From an uncultured Brachyspira sp. (GTDB taxonomy: Bacteria; Cyanobacteriota; Vampirovibrionia; Gastranaerophilales; Gastranaerophilaceae), in contig ONYB01000177.1 of NCBI GenBank assembly GCA_900321895.1, positions 1-10,959 on the forward strand: 10,959 bases of DNA. Direction: 5' to 3'. Positions 1 through 6,618 of the stretch are shown here, piece by piece. Position 1 is the stretch's first letter. Each line of letters opens with the position of its first letter. The position numbers and the translations under genes were made by a program. A model generated the notes under the pieces. That model had not been told where the DNA came from, ran no database searches, and saw only the letters and a list, made by a program, of their open reading frames with translations.

Positions 1-33
1 GTCTTATACCTATTGAACTACATTTATAAATTA

Positions 34-62
34 TTGTCAAAATGTTAATTGCTTCTTAATAT
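34..62 (+). promoter_or_regulatory. Candidate sigma-70-type promoter for the VWA gene
   Basis: TTGTCA at 34-39 (5 of 6 matches to TTGACA) is followed, after a 17-base spacer, by TAATAT at 57-62 (4 of 6 matches to TATAAT). Transcription would begin near 69, giving a leader of about 45 bases before the VWA start. The spacing is ideal, but the flanks are AT-rich, so chance matches are likely. Confidence 0.4.
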
Positions 63-113
63 ATTCTTTTTGAAATCCACTTTGGGCAAGTAAATTTCAA
101 GTTTTTAATAAAC

Positions 114-836
114 ATGTTTATTATGAAAAATTTAGTATTGTTGTTGTGTTTTTTTATTTCACTGTCAGTTTCAGCGTCTGAATACGGGGTTTATTCTCCT
201 GATAAATATTCATTAAAACAAAACGGCGAAGAAATGACGTTGTTTATTTTGGATTTTTCAAGCAGCATGGACGAATACCTCGAAAATGATACAAAATTTG
301 ATTTAATGTTAAGTACAATGAAAAAAATTCTTCCTACAATTAATCCGAATTCTATGGTCGGGTTAAGAGTATATGGTCATAAAATGGGATTTACTCCGTT
401 CGATGCTTGCAGGGCATCTTCTTTAATTGTACCTATTCAGCGAGGTAACGGTTATAATATTCATTATAATTTAACGCAACTTAAACCGAAAGGCATGACA
501 CCGATTACGTATTCCCTAAAACAAGCCGTAAAAAATGATTTTATCGGATTTTCGGGGAAAAAACACATTATTCTTTTGACAGATGGCGGAGAAAATTGTG
601 ACGAAAGCCCGTGCAAATTTGCAATGGAATTAATAAAGGTTCGAAAAGATATCGTAATAGATGTAATTGCCTTTAACATTGATAATCCTGATGATATCGC
701 ACAACTTCAATGCACATCACTTGTTACAAGCGGGAAATTCTATTCGGCAAATACAGCAGCAGAACTTGCAAACAGTTTGACAAACTCTTTAAATGTGCAT
801 AAAGAAGTTGAGGCAAAAATCCTTCCAAATCCGTAA
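114..836 (+). CDS. Exported von Willebrand factor type A (VWA) domain protein
   Basis: This is a 240-residue protein with a Sec-type signal peptide: a hydrophobic stretch at residues 6-20 and likely cleavage after VSA (residue 21). There is no good lipobox. The rest is a single VWA domain with a complete metal-ion-dependent adhesion site: DFSSS (D47, S49, S51), the threonine of GMTP (T129), and the aspartate of LLTDGG (D157). Such domains bind a divalent cation and mediate protein-protein contacts or adhesion. Cysteines at 99, 162, 167 and 200 could form disulfides after export, which would suit a periplasmic or surface location. No catalytic domain is attached, and the partner is unknown. 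An ATG at 123 (MKNLV...) is an equally good start, and neither start has a clear Shine-Dalgarno sequence. The stop lies 2 bp from that of the convergent PLD-like gene. The domain call is firm; the function is not. Confidence 0.88.
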   Translation: MFIMKNLVLLLCFFISLSVSASEYGVYSPDKYSLKQNGEEMTLFILDFSSSMDEYLENDTKFDLMLSTMKKILPTINPNSMVGLRVYGHKMGFTPFDACRASSLIVPIQRGNGYNIHYNLTQLKPKGMTPITYSLKQAVKNDFIGFSGKKHIILLTDGGENCDESPCKFAMELIKVRKDIVIDVIAFNIDNPDDIAQLQCTSLVTSGKFYSANTAAELANSLTNSLNVHKEVEAKILPNP

Positions 837-838
837 TG

Positions 839-2626
839 TTATTTGCAACCTTCGTCTGCCATATCGATTTTGCCGTCATAGTCGTTGTCAACGCCGTCAG
901 AGCATGAGCCGATTGAATATTTACTTTCTGCGTGAGGATTAAATTTTAAGTATTTATCAGGGATTTTTGCCCACAAATATAAGAAAAAATCTTTATAAAA
1001 TTTCGCAAGTTTCGGGTTTTCAATAATTAATTGATTTTCGTCGTTTTTGTTTTCTCCGCTGTTGGAAAAGTTTGCAGAACCCGTTACGATGTATCTGTCA
1101 TCAATAATCATCGTTTTTGAGTGCATTTTACCTGCGTAATTTTCAATTTTTACGGGAATGTTTGCTGCCCTCAACTCTTTTGTCGAGGTATTTCTCAAAC
1201 TTACACTTGTTGCATCAAGTATGATTTTGACCTCAACTCCACGTTGTTTTGCTTTGATAAGAGCAGTTGTAAGAGGTTTGTGAGTAATCAGAAAAGCAGG
1301 CACATAAATATACTTCTTTGCTCCGTTTACAAGCGGAATAATTCCGTTTGTAACTCCTTTATCTTTTGGGGAAAAGTAGACTTTAATTACAGTTCCATCC
1401 GAGAGAATATATCTTTTTTCAGGCATTTTAGATTTCAAGTTGTGATATTTGCCTGAATACATTTCGTCAAATTCCTTTTTATAAAGTCTAGCAATTTCAG
1501 GTGATTTTAAAACAACAACATTATTTTGATTAAAGCCCGAAAGCCCCGTCAGAGAAAAATTCATAGAGCCCGTCAGTACAATATTGTCGTCAAAAATTAT
1601 AAATTTGTTATGCATAAGATAATTTGTTTGCATTTTATCGTTTTTAAGATTATCAGAACGATTATTTGAAATAATTTTTACAAGATTTGATGTTTCAGGA
1701 TAATAATCGCGTTTTGAAGAGCTTGTGTCATAAACAAGACGCAAGTCAACTCCGCGTTTTTGAGCAGAAATTATTGCGGATTTAACTTTTGGAATATCGG
1801 ACCACCCGTAAAGGGCAATATCTATTGAATTTTGACTTGAATTAATTAACGAAACGAGTTCTTTGCAAACTTCATTTAAACAATTTCTGTCAGGTTTTAA
1901 ATTTTTTGTAAAATCAGTTAGTATAATTTTTATACTTCCGTCGGAAATTATATTTGGAACTGGCGAAATTTCTTTTGTTCCAAACTTTTTGAGTTTTTTC
2001 TTTTTGAAAGGTTTTGTATGGCAGAATTTGCACGGTTTGGCTGTTTTTAACAAATCTTTTTCCTCCAAAATGACCGCATCGTGGGCAATTCTTCCGTATT
2101 TACAGTTTAGTTTGTGAAATTTTTCACTTTTGTGATTGAAAATTACAAGCTTCAGCTTTTCGGCTTTTTGAAAATTTGATTGTGCATTTGTTTTATTAAT
2201 AAACTCCCCTTTATAAATTCCAAATCCTGACTGTTTTAGTGCATCAGAATACCTCCCGCTATCGGTGTAAATTTCTCCAAATCTGCATTGCGGAGTGTTT
2301 TGTCCCGTGAATTTTACCTTGACATGTTTTCCTGTAAGTTGCTTGTTTGCAAAACTATCTGCCAAATATCCGATAGCAATTCCTTTTTCAAAAGTTAGTG
2401 TCGGAATTTCGCCTTGGTAAAGGGTTAAATTTGAGGTGTAAGAAGAAATATTCGGAATGCAGATAGTTTCGTTGTCATCGGCAATTCTGTTGTTATTTAG
2501 ATCGACAACGATTTCCGTCGGAGTTTTTACGGCCAAAACAATATTTTTGCTGTTTTGACAATACATAAATCCGCCAAACAGTAAAAACAAAAGAATTATG
2601 AAAATTGCTGTCAGTTTTTCTTTCAT
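839..2626 (-). CDS. Exported or membrane-anchored phospholipase D-like (two HKD motifs) protein
   Basis: The protein has 595 residues. A hydrophobic segment at 6-22 is a signal peptide or anchor. Two PLD motifs, HNKFIIFD (H339, K341, D346) and HSKTMIID (H502, K504, D509), each followed by a GSxNFS signature, make a complete intramolecular active site for phosphodiester cleavage. Substrates in this superfamily are phospholipids or nucleic acid. Residues of about 80-140 weakly resemble a staphylococcal-nuclease-like fold without obvious catalytic residues. Residues 165-203 carry an H-x3-C...C-x2-C pattern (H171, C175, C199, C202), recalling the small Ada-type metal-binding module found on some secreted nucleases. 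EF-hand-like loops occur at 42-53 (DLNNNRIADDNE) and 580-591 (DNDYDGKIDMAD), the latter between C575 and C594. The ATG overlaps the TGA of the upstream deacetylase gene (ATGA), so translation is probably coupled, and no separate ribosome site is visible. An extracellular nuclease or phospholipase are both possible. Confidence 0.88.
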   Translation of the reverse strand: MKEKLTAIFIILLFLLFGGFMYCQNSKNIVLAVKTPTEIVVDLNNNRIADDNETICIPNISSYTSNLTLYQGEIPTLTFEKGIAIGYLADSFANKQLTGKHVKVKFTGQNTPQCRFGEIYTDSGRYSDALKQSGFGIYKGEFINKTNAQSNFQKAEKLKLVIFNHKSEKFHKLNCKYGRIAHDAVILEEKDLLKTAKPCKFCHTKPFKKKKLKKFGTKEISPVPNIISDGSIKIILTDFTKNLKPDRNCLNEVCKELVSLINSSQNSIDIALYGWSDIPKVKSAIISAQKRGVDLRLVYDTSSSKRDYYPETSNLVKIISNNRSDNLKNDKMQTNYLMHNKFIIFDDNIVLTGSMNFSLTGLSGFNQNNVVVLKSPEIARLYKKEFDEMYSGKYHNLKSKMPEKRYILSDGTVIKVYFSPKDKGVTNGIIPLVNGAKKYIYVPAFLITHKPLTTALIKAKQRGVEVKIILDATSVSLRNTSTKELRAANIPVKIENYAGKMHSKTMIIDDRYIVTGSANFSNSGENKNDENQLIIENPKLAKFYKDFFLYLWAKIPDKYLKFNPHAESKYSIGSCSDGVDNDYDGKIDMADEGCK

Positions 2627-3465
2627 AAGTTTTTATGATTGCTGATTTCAAACCCGAGCCTGTAAATTGTATCTTGTAAAAGCTTGTCACGACTGAGTTT
2701 AAATTCTTCTGCGTGGTGGTCATCTTTTTTTATTGCGTAATTTTTCGGGTGAATTAAGCATTCCGTAATAATATTGTCCCCCTCGATTGCCTTCAGACCT
2801 TCCTCGAGAGTTTGAGAATTCATCATTGCCGTGTAGCAAACTCCGATTAAGTAATCGTTAGTTTTAAGCTCGTATTGTGACAAAAGTTTTTTGTTTTGCA
2901 TTGTGAAGAATTTCAAAAGCAAATTTTTTATAATATTCACTCCATAGGCAAGAGTGCAAGTCTTTTTCTTGTTATCAACAGCATATAAAATCTCGTTTTG
3001 TGTTCTGACATAAGGAATTTTATATTCTTTAGCAAGTCTGCAAACGAGCTTAAAAATCGGTGGAATTGCATGGACATGAACATGCGAATCTATATGGTCA
3101 GGTTTTGCAACAGCTTGAACTCGCTCAATTTGTGCCCTAAATTCTTTTTCTGTCTGACTAAGAAATTCTCTGTTGTTGGATTTCAAAATCATTGCAAGAT
3201 AGCCGTTGTTGAAGTTCCCTTTTTCATCAGTCAAAAGTGGGCAGTGGGTAAGCGATTTCCCCTCAATAATATTGAGGTGTACACCGAGGCTGAGTTCTTG
3301 ACATTCAGGCAAAATCTCATTTATTGCACTTTCAAACGAAGGGCCGTTTGCACAAATGCTGGCACTTCTCAAAAATCCGTCTTCATAGCCGACAAGAACC
3401 GCCCTGTTGTAGTCTTGCGACATTCCAAAATCGTCCGCATTCAATATAAATTTTTTATTTGTCAT
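2623..3465 (-). CDS. YdjC/ChbG/HpnK-family carbohydrate deacetylase
   Basis: From ATG 3465 the protein has 280 residues, a normal length for the family. Numbered from that start, the family metal site is visible: NADDFG (D11, D12) at the N-terminus, GVHLN (H63), and DSHVHVH (D126, H128, with H130 and H132). Members remove acetyl groups from N-acetylated sugars, such as chito-oligosaccharides (ChbG), hopanoid-linked GlcNAc (HpnK) or undecaprenyl-phosphate-GalNAc (NaxD). There is no signal peptide, so a cytosolic or membrane-face role is likely. A GTG at 3480 in the same frame would add five residues. The ATG is preferred because it places the NADDFG strand at the usual distance from the N-terminus and has GGAG about 14 bases upstream. 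The gene is divergent from a GT2 polyprenyl-type glycosyltransferase and overlaps the PLD-like gene by 4 nt. The exact substrate cannot be read from the sequence. Confidence 0.88.
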   Translation of the reverse strand: MTNKKFILNADDFGMSQDYNRAVLVGYEDGFLRSASICANGPSFESAINEILPECQELSLGVHLNIIEGKSLTHCPLLTDEKGNFNNGYLAMILKSNNREFLSQTEKEFRAQIERVQAVAKPDHIDSHVHVHAIPPIFKLVCRLAKEYKIPYVRTQNEILYAVDNKKKTCTLAYGVNIIKNLLLKFFTMQNKKLLSQYELKTNDYLIGVCYTAMMNSQTLEEGLKAIEGDNIITECLIHPKNYAIKKDDHHAEEFKLSRDKLLQDTIYRLGFEISNHKNL

Positions 3466-3474
3466 TATTTTATA

Positions 3475-3501
3475 TTGCACTCCATTTCAAATTATTATAA
3501 T
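3475..3501 (+). promoter_or_regulatory. Possible promoter for the glycosyltransferase gene
   Basis: TTGCAC at 3475-3480 and a perfect TATAAT at 3496-3501 sit upstream of the gene starting at 3546. The 15-base spacer is short for sigma-70, so this is weaker than the opposing minus-strand candidate. The two -10 boxes overlap. Confidence 0.25.
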
Positions 3502-3523
3502 ATAAAAGAGTTAAAATCGGCAA
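3494..3523 (-). promoter_or_regulatory. Candidate promoter for the deacetylase-PLD operon
   Basis: Read on the minus strand, TTGCCG (3523-3518) is followed after 18 bases by a perfect TATAAT (3499-3494). This lies about 30 bases upstream of ATG 3465. It overlaps the region that should hold the promoter of the divergent glycosyltransferase gene. Confidence 0.4.
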
Positions 3524-3529
3524 TTTGTT

Positions 3530-3537
3530 AAGAAGGG
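3530..3537 (+). promoter_or_regulatory. Shine-Dalgarno site fixing the glycosyltransferase start
   Basis: AAGAAGGG ends 8 bases before ATG 3546. This strong site decides in favour of the ATG over an in-frame TTG at 3525. Confidence 0.7.
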
Positions 3538-3545
3538 AAAGTTTG

Positions 3546-4499
3546 ATGAATACTCCAAAACTTGCGGTGATAATTCCGTGCTTTAATGAAGAACTCTGTA
3601 TAAAGACTACTGTAAATCGTCTTTTTGAGGTTTTTGACGATTTGATAAGTAAAAATAAAATTACCCCCGACAGTTACTTATACCTTGTTGATGACGGTTC
3701 GTCAGATTCTACTTGGCAAATTATTTCAGAACTCCATGCCGGCGACAATCGTGTTAAAGGTATGAAATTTATCAGAAATTATGGCAATCAAAAAGCTCTT
3801 ATTGCGGGTTTGGAGGGCGTTCACAGGCTTGGTTGTGATTGCGTTGTTTCTATTGATGCGGATTTGCAACAAGATGAAATGGCTATTGAAAAATTCATAG
3901 ATAAATATATGGAAGGTTACGACATTGTTGCAGGTATCAGAAATGACCGCAAAACAGACAACTTTTTTAAGAGAACAACGGCTGTAGCATTTTATAAAAC
4001 GATGGGACTTCTCGGGGCAAATATCCCGATGAACCACTCTGATTACCGATTGGTAAGCAGACGAGCTTTAGATGTAATGGATTTATACCACGAAAAAGCA
4101 CTGTTTTTGAGAGGCTTTTTCAATGAAGTGGGCTTAAAAACTGCTTATGTTAAATTTGACGTAAAACCACGCATGGCGGGTGAATCAAAGTTTAATTTTA
4201 TGAGCCTTATGACATTAGCTCTTAACGGTATAACTTCATTTTCTATAGTCCCTCTCAGGTTTATTGCAGTTTTAGGGTTTTTGATGGCATTGTTCGGGTT
4301 TTGTGCGGGTTTAGAAGTCGTTTTTGAAAAATTAATGTATAATGATTCTCCAAACGGTATGGCAACAACAATAATTCTCCTTTGTGTATTTGGCGGCACT
4401 CAATTATTTTGCCTCGGTATTATCGGTGAATATATAGGACAGGTTTACCGAGAAGTAAAAGCAAGACCGAGATATATTAAAGATGTAGAACTTGATTAA
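3546..4499 (+). CDS. GT2 glycosyltransferase, GtrB/Dpm1-like (polyprenyl-phosphate sugar synthase)
   Basis: The protein has 317 residues from ATG 3546. The N-terminal GT-A domain has the opening strand AVIIPCFNE (7-15), LVDDGSSD (47-54), and the nucleotide/metal-binding DADLQQD (104-110) that replaces the bare DxD in Dpm1/GtrB enzymes. A later HSDYRLVSRRA block is also family-typical. The C-terminus has two transmembrane helices (about 225-250 and 262-285) followed by the family ending GEYIGQVYREVKARPRYI. Relatives move a sugar from a nucleotide donor to undecaprenyl or dolichyl phosphate on the cytosolic face, supplying a lipid-linked sugar for later transfer outside. The donor sugar is not readable. 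It is divergent from a YdjC-family deacetylase, which fits joint action on a lipid-linked N-acetyl sugar, although it lies in a separate transcript. Confidence 0.9.
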   Translation: MNTPKLAVIIPCFNEELCIKTTVNRLFEVFDDLISKNKITPDSYLYLVDDGSSDSTWQIISELHAGDNRVKGMKFIRNYGNQKALIAGLEGVHRLGCDCVVSIDADLQQDEMAIEKFIDKYMEGYDIVAGIRNDRKTDNFFKRTTAVAFYKTMGLLGANIPMNHSDYRLVSRRALDVMDLYHEKALFLRGFFNEVGLKTAYVKFDVKPRMAGESKFNFMSLMTLALNGITSFSIVPLRFIAVLGFLMALFGFCAGLEVVFEKLMYNDSPNGMATTIILLCVFGGTQLFCLGIIGEYIGQVYREVKARPRYIKDVELD

Positions 4500-4503
4500 C
4501 TAA

Positions 4504-4521
4504 TGTAACAAAAATGTTACA
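4504..4521. promoter_or_regulatory. Perfect 7-bp inverted repeat, possible operator
   Basis: TGTAACA (4504-4510) and TGTTACA (4515-4521) are exact reverse complements separated by AAAA. The repeat lies 5 bases after the glycosyltransferase stop and about 80 bases before the next gene. It is followed by AAAACCCC rather than a T-run, so it does not look like an intrinsic terminator. The symmetry and spacing suit a dimeric regulator bound near a promoter. No regulator is identified. Confidence 0.4.
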
Positions 4522-4585
4522 AAACCCCTTAAAATATTAAAGTTTTCAGCTAATTGTGCCGATATTTCTATCAAAGGAAAACTAT

Positions 4586-4590
4586 AAGGA
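4586..4590 (+). promoter_or_regulatory. Shine-Dalgarno site fixing the GLUG protein start
   Basis: AAGGA ends 8 bases before ATG 4599. This supports a start at MGMSAAQ rather than an in-frame TTG at 4554. Confidence 0.65.
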
Positions 4591-4598
4591 AATTAATT

Positions 4599-6599
4599 AT
4601 GGGAATGTCAGCAGCACAAGCAAGATTATTGTATATCACGGCACAGTTGAATAACCTGTCACATCAGGGTCAGTCTGTTTCTGATGCAAAAGTCAGACTT
4701 TCCATGGACACAGAAGCTATTCAAGAAAGATACACTGCAGCTCTTGCAAAAACAAATTATTATGTAAATTCAAATATCTTCTCTACAACAGGTTCAACAT
4801 CTAAATCAGAATTGATTACCTTGGAAAACCTTAAAGCTCAAAACCTTATGGTTTACGATGGAAGCAAAGTTTTGGGTTACAAATGGGAAAAAGTTAACAC
4901 CGGCAAAACAAAAAAAGTTGTTGATCACTATGAAGATGATTTGACTAAACCTATTTATCCGACTAAAAAAGTTAAAGCTTTGGAAGCACCGGATGCAGCT
5001 ATTCCTGCACGTAACGCAGAATCTTTGTCTGAAATGGAAGCAATCGTTGCAAATTCAGGACTTGGCGAAGATGATTTGGAAACAGTTTCTTACACTACAA
5101 AAATCGGTGGTACAGATACTCAATTAAATGCAGTATTAATCAAATCACAAGCAGGCTTTGACGCTATTATGGAAGCTTTTGCAAATAATCCTGCAGCTTG
5201 CCAACAAAACTACTTGTTTGACCTGCCTGAAGGTGAATCAATCGACTTGAGCAAATATGATTGGCACGGAATTTCTCAATTCCAAGGTGTATTTGACGGT
5301 AACGGAACAACATTCAAAGGCTTAAACGGTGATTCCGGATTTTTCAATTCGTTGTACGGTGTTGCAAAAAATATCAACATTGAAGGTGCCGTAATTTCAG
5401 CAGAAACAGATGCTTTAGGCGGAATGACAAATTATTTGGCAGACGGTGCAAGCATCGAAAACTGTAACGCTAAAGATATTGATATAACTTGCGGACTTCA
5501 ACCAAACGTTAATTATGCAACAGGTTACAAACCGGAAAGAGCTTCTATCGGCGGTTTGGTTGGTCTTAACAACGGTAATATCAGCGGTTCTTCTGTAAGC
5601 GGTACAATCAATGTTCCGAATGCAGACAAGAGTTTCGGTTTTATCGGTGGTGCAATCGGAGCTAACATCAATACCGCAAAAGGTGAAAGCACAATTACAA
5701 ATACTTACGCAGATGTAAATATCGTACTTTCAAATAATACAGATTACTCAAATTCAATAAACGGATTTATCGGTGATGACAGCCACGAAACAACAATAAA
5801 AAATTGTATTTCTATGGGTGCAATAACAACAGCAGACGGTAGCCCTATAAACGGTTCTGATTTAGCAAACATAGGCCCATGTATTGAATCTGACGTAACC
5901 AATATGATTGCACTTGATACAAGAAACAATAACAACGTTCTTTACTGGGCAAGTTCAGACGCTCCAACTTTTGAAACAGGTTCTGAATATGCAACTTCAC
6001 TTGGCAAAACTTCTGACATTTTGGTTAAAGGTGATGCCGCTTATGAAGATCAAGCAGAAAATCAGGCAACAGCAGTAGCAAACGGTATCCCTGTTTTGAA
6101 CTTGAAAGAAATTCAAGAATCAACCCTCGTTGAAAAGGACGAAAAAGAAGTTCCTGATACAACGCAAAACCCTATCGGCTATGAACAAAAGCCTGTATAT
6201 GTTGATGTTCCTGAAAAAGAATTACAATTAGTTCCTGATAAAGAATATGAAGGTTTGAGCTCTACCGAACTTGAAATGGGCTTGAGAAGCGGTAAATACC
6301 AATTAATTTCCCCGTCAACAAGCAACTCGACAGAGAAACTTACCATCAACGGAACCGATTATGAGCTTGTATCAATCAATTCTTGCACAACTATTTCGGA
6401 AGCCCAAGACGAACAAGCACTCTCAATCGCAGAGGCTGAATATGAAAAGGATATGAAAAAAATCCAAACAAAAGACAAACGCTACGAAATGGATCAAAAG
6501 AAAATCGATACCGAGTACGATGCCCTCCTTAATGAAGAAGAAAGCATTAAGAACGTAATAAACAAAAACGTAGAAAGATCATTTAAAACATTTGGTTAA
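4599..6599 (+). CDS. GLUG/beta-helix repeat protein with Gastranaerophilales-type helical ends
   Basis: The protein has 666 residues and three parts. Residues 1-50 are predicted helix beginning MGMSAAQARLL, with QSVSDAKVRL inside. Residues of about 230-410 contain FDGNG (232-236), as in adhesin-type beta-helices. GLUG-like strand units follow, such as GGLVGL (318-323), GFIGGAIGANI and GFIGDDS, each followed by an N/S-rich turn and a TITNTY- or TIKNCI-like strand. Residues of about 601-666 form a charged coiled coil ending NVERSFKTFG. The two ends recall many proteins of this bacterial order, while the middle varies. Beta-helix GLUG regions occur in surface and adhesin proteins, yet no Sec signal peptide or anchor is seen here. 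An AAGGA site supports the ATG. A metalloprotease-like gene follows after 19 bases, so co-transcription is likely. The true function and location are unknown. Confidence 0.85.
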   Translation: MGMSAAQARLLYITAQLNNLSHQGQSVSDAKVRLSMDTEAIQERYTAALAKTNYYVNSNIFSTTGSTSKSELITLENLKAQNLMVYDGSKVLGYKWEKVNTGKTKKVVDHYEDDLTKPIYPTKKVKALEAPDAAIPARNAESLSEMEAIVANSGLGEDDLETVSYTTKIGGTDTQLNAVLIKSQAGFDAIMEAFANNPAACQQNYLFDLPEGESIDLSKYDWHGISQFQGVFDGNGTTFKGLNGDSGFFNSLYGVAKNINIEGAVISAETDALGGMTNYLADGASIENCNAKDIDITCGLQPNVNYATGYKPERASIGGLVGLNNGNISGSSVSGTINVPNADKSFGFIGGAIGANINTAKGESTITNTYADVNIVLSNNTDYSNSINGFIGDDSHETTIKNCISMGAITTADGSPINGSDLANIGPCIESDVTNMIALDTRNNNNVLYWASSDAPTFETGSEYATSLGKTSDILVKGDAAYEDQAENQATAVANGIPVLNLKEIQESTLVEKDEKEVPDTTQNPIGYEQKPVYVDVPEKELQLVPDKEYEGLSSTELEMGLRSGKYQLISPSTSNSTEKLTINGTDYELVSINSCTTISEAQDEQALSIAEAEYEKDMKKIQTKDKRYEMDQKKIDTEYDALLNEEESIKNVINKNVERSFKTFG

Positions 6600-6618
6600 T
6601 AAAGGATAAAACGCTATA

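Noticed and set aside
839..2626. Lipoprotein signal in the PLD-like protein (C23)
   Set aside because: The residues before C23 (FMY) do not make a lipobox, so a signal peptide or membrane anchor is more likely.
2998..3531. Plus-strand open frame opposite the deacetylase gene
   Set aside because: It is antisense to a gene with clear family motifs, its translation shows no domain, and it runs through the divergent promoter region.
2623..4499. Hopanoid side-chain locus (HpnI/HpnK)
   Set aside because: The deacetylase is HpnK-like, but the transferase has the Dpm1/GtrB form with two C-terminal membrane helices, and no squalene-hopene cyclase or HpnJ-type radical SAM gene is in the window.
4504..4521. 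NtcA site (GTA-N8-TAC), tempting given the cyanobacterial affinity
   Set aside because: The palindrome has GTA and TAC separated by 10 bases, not 8, so it does not fit the NtcA consensus.
4504..4521. Intrinsic terminator after the glycosyltransferase gene
   Set aside because: The stem is AT-rich and only 7 bp, and it is followed by AAAACCCC rather than a T-run on the plus strand.
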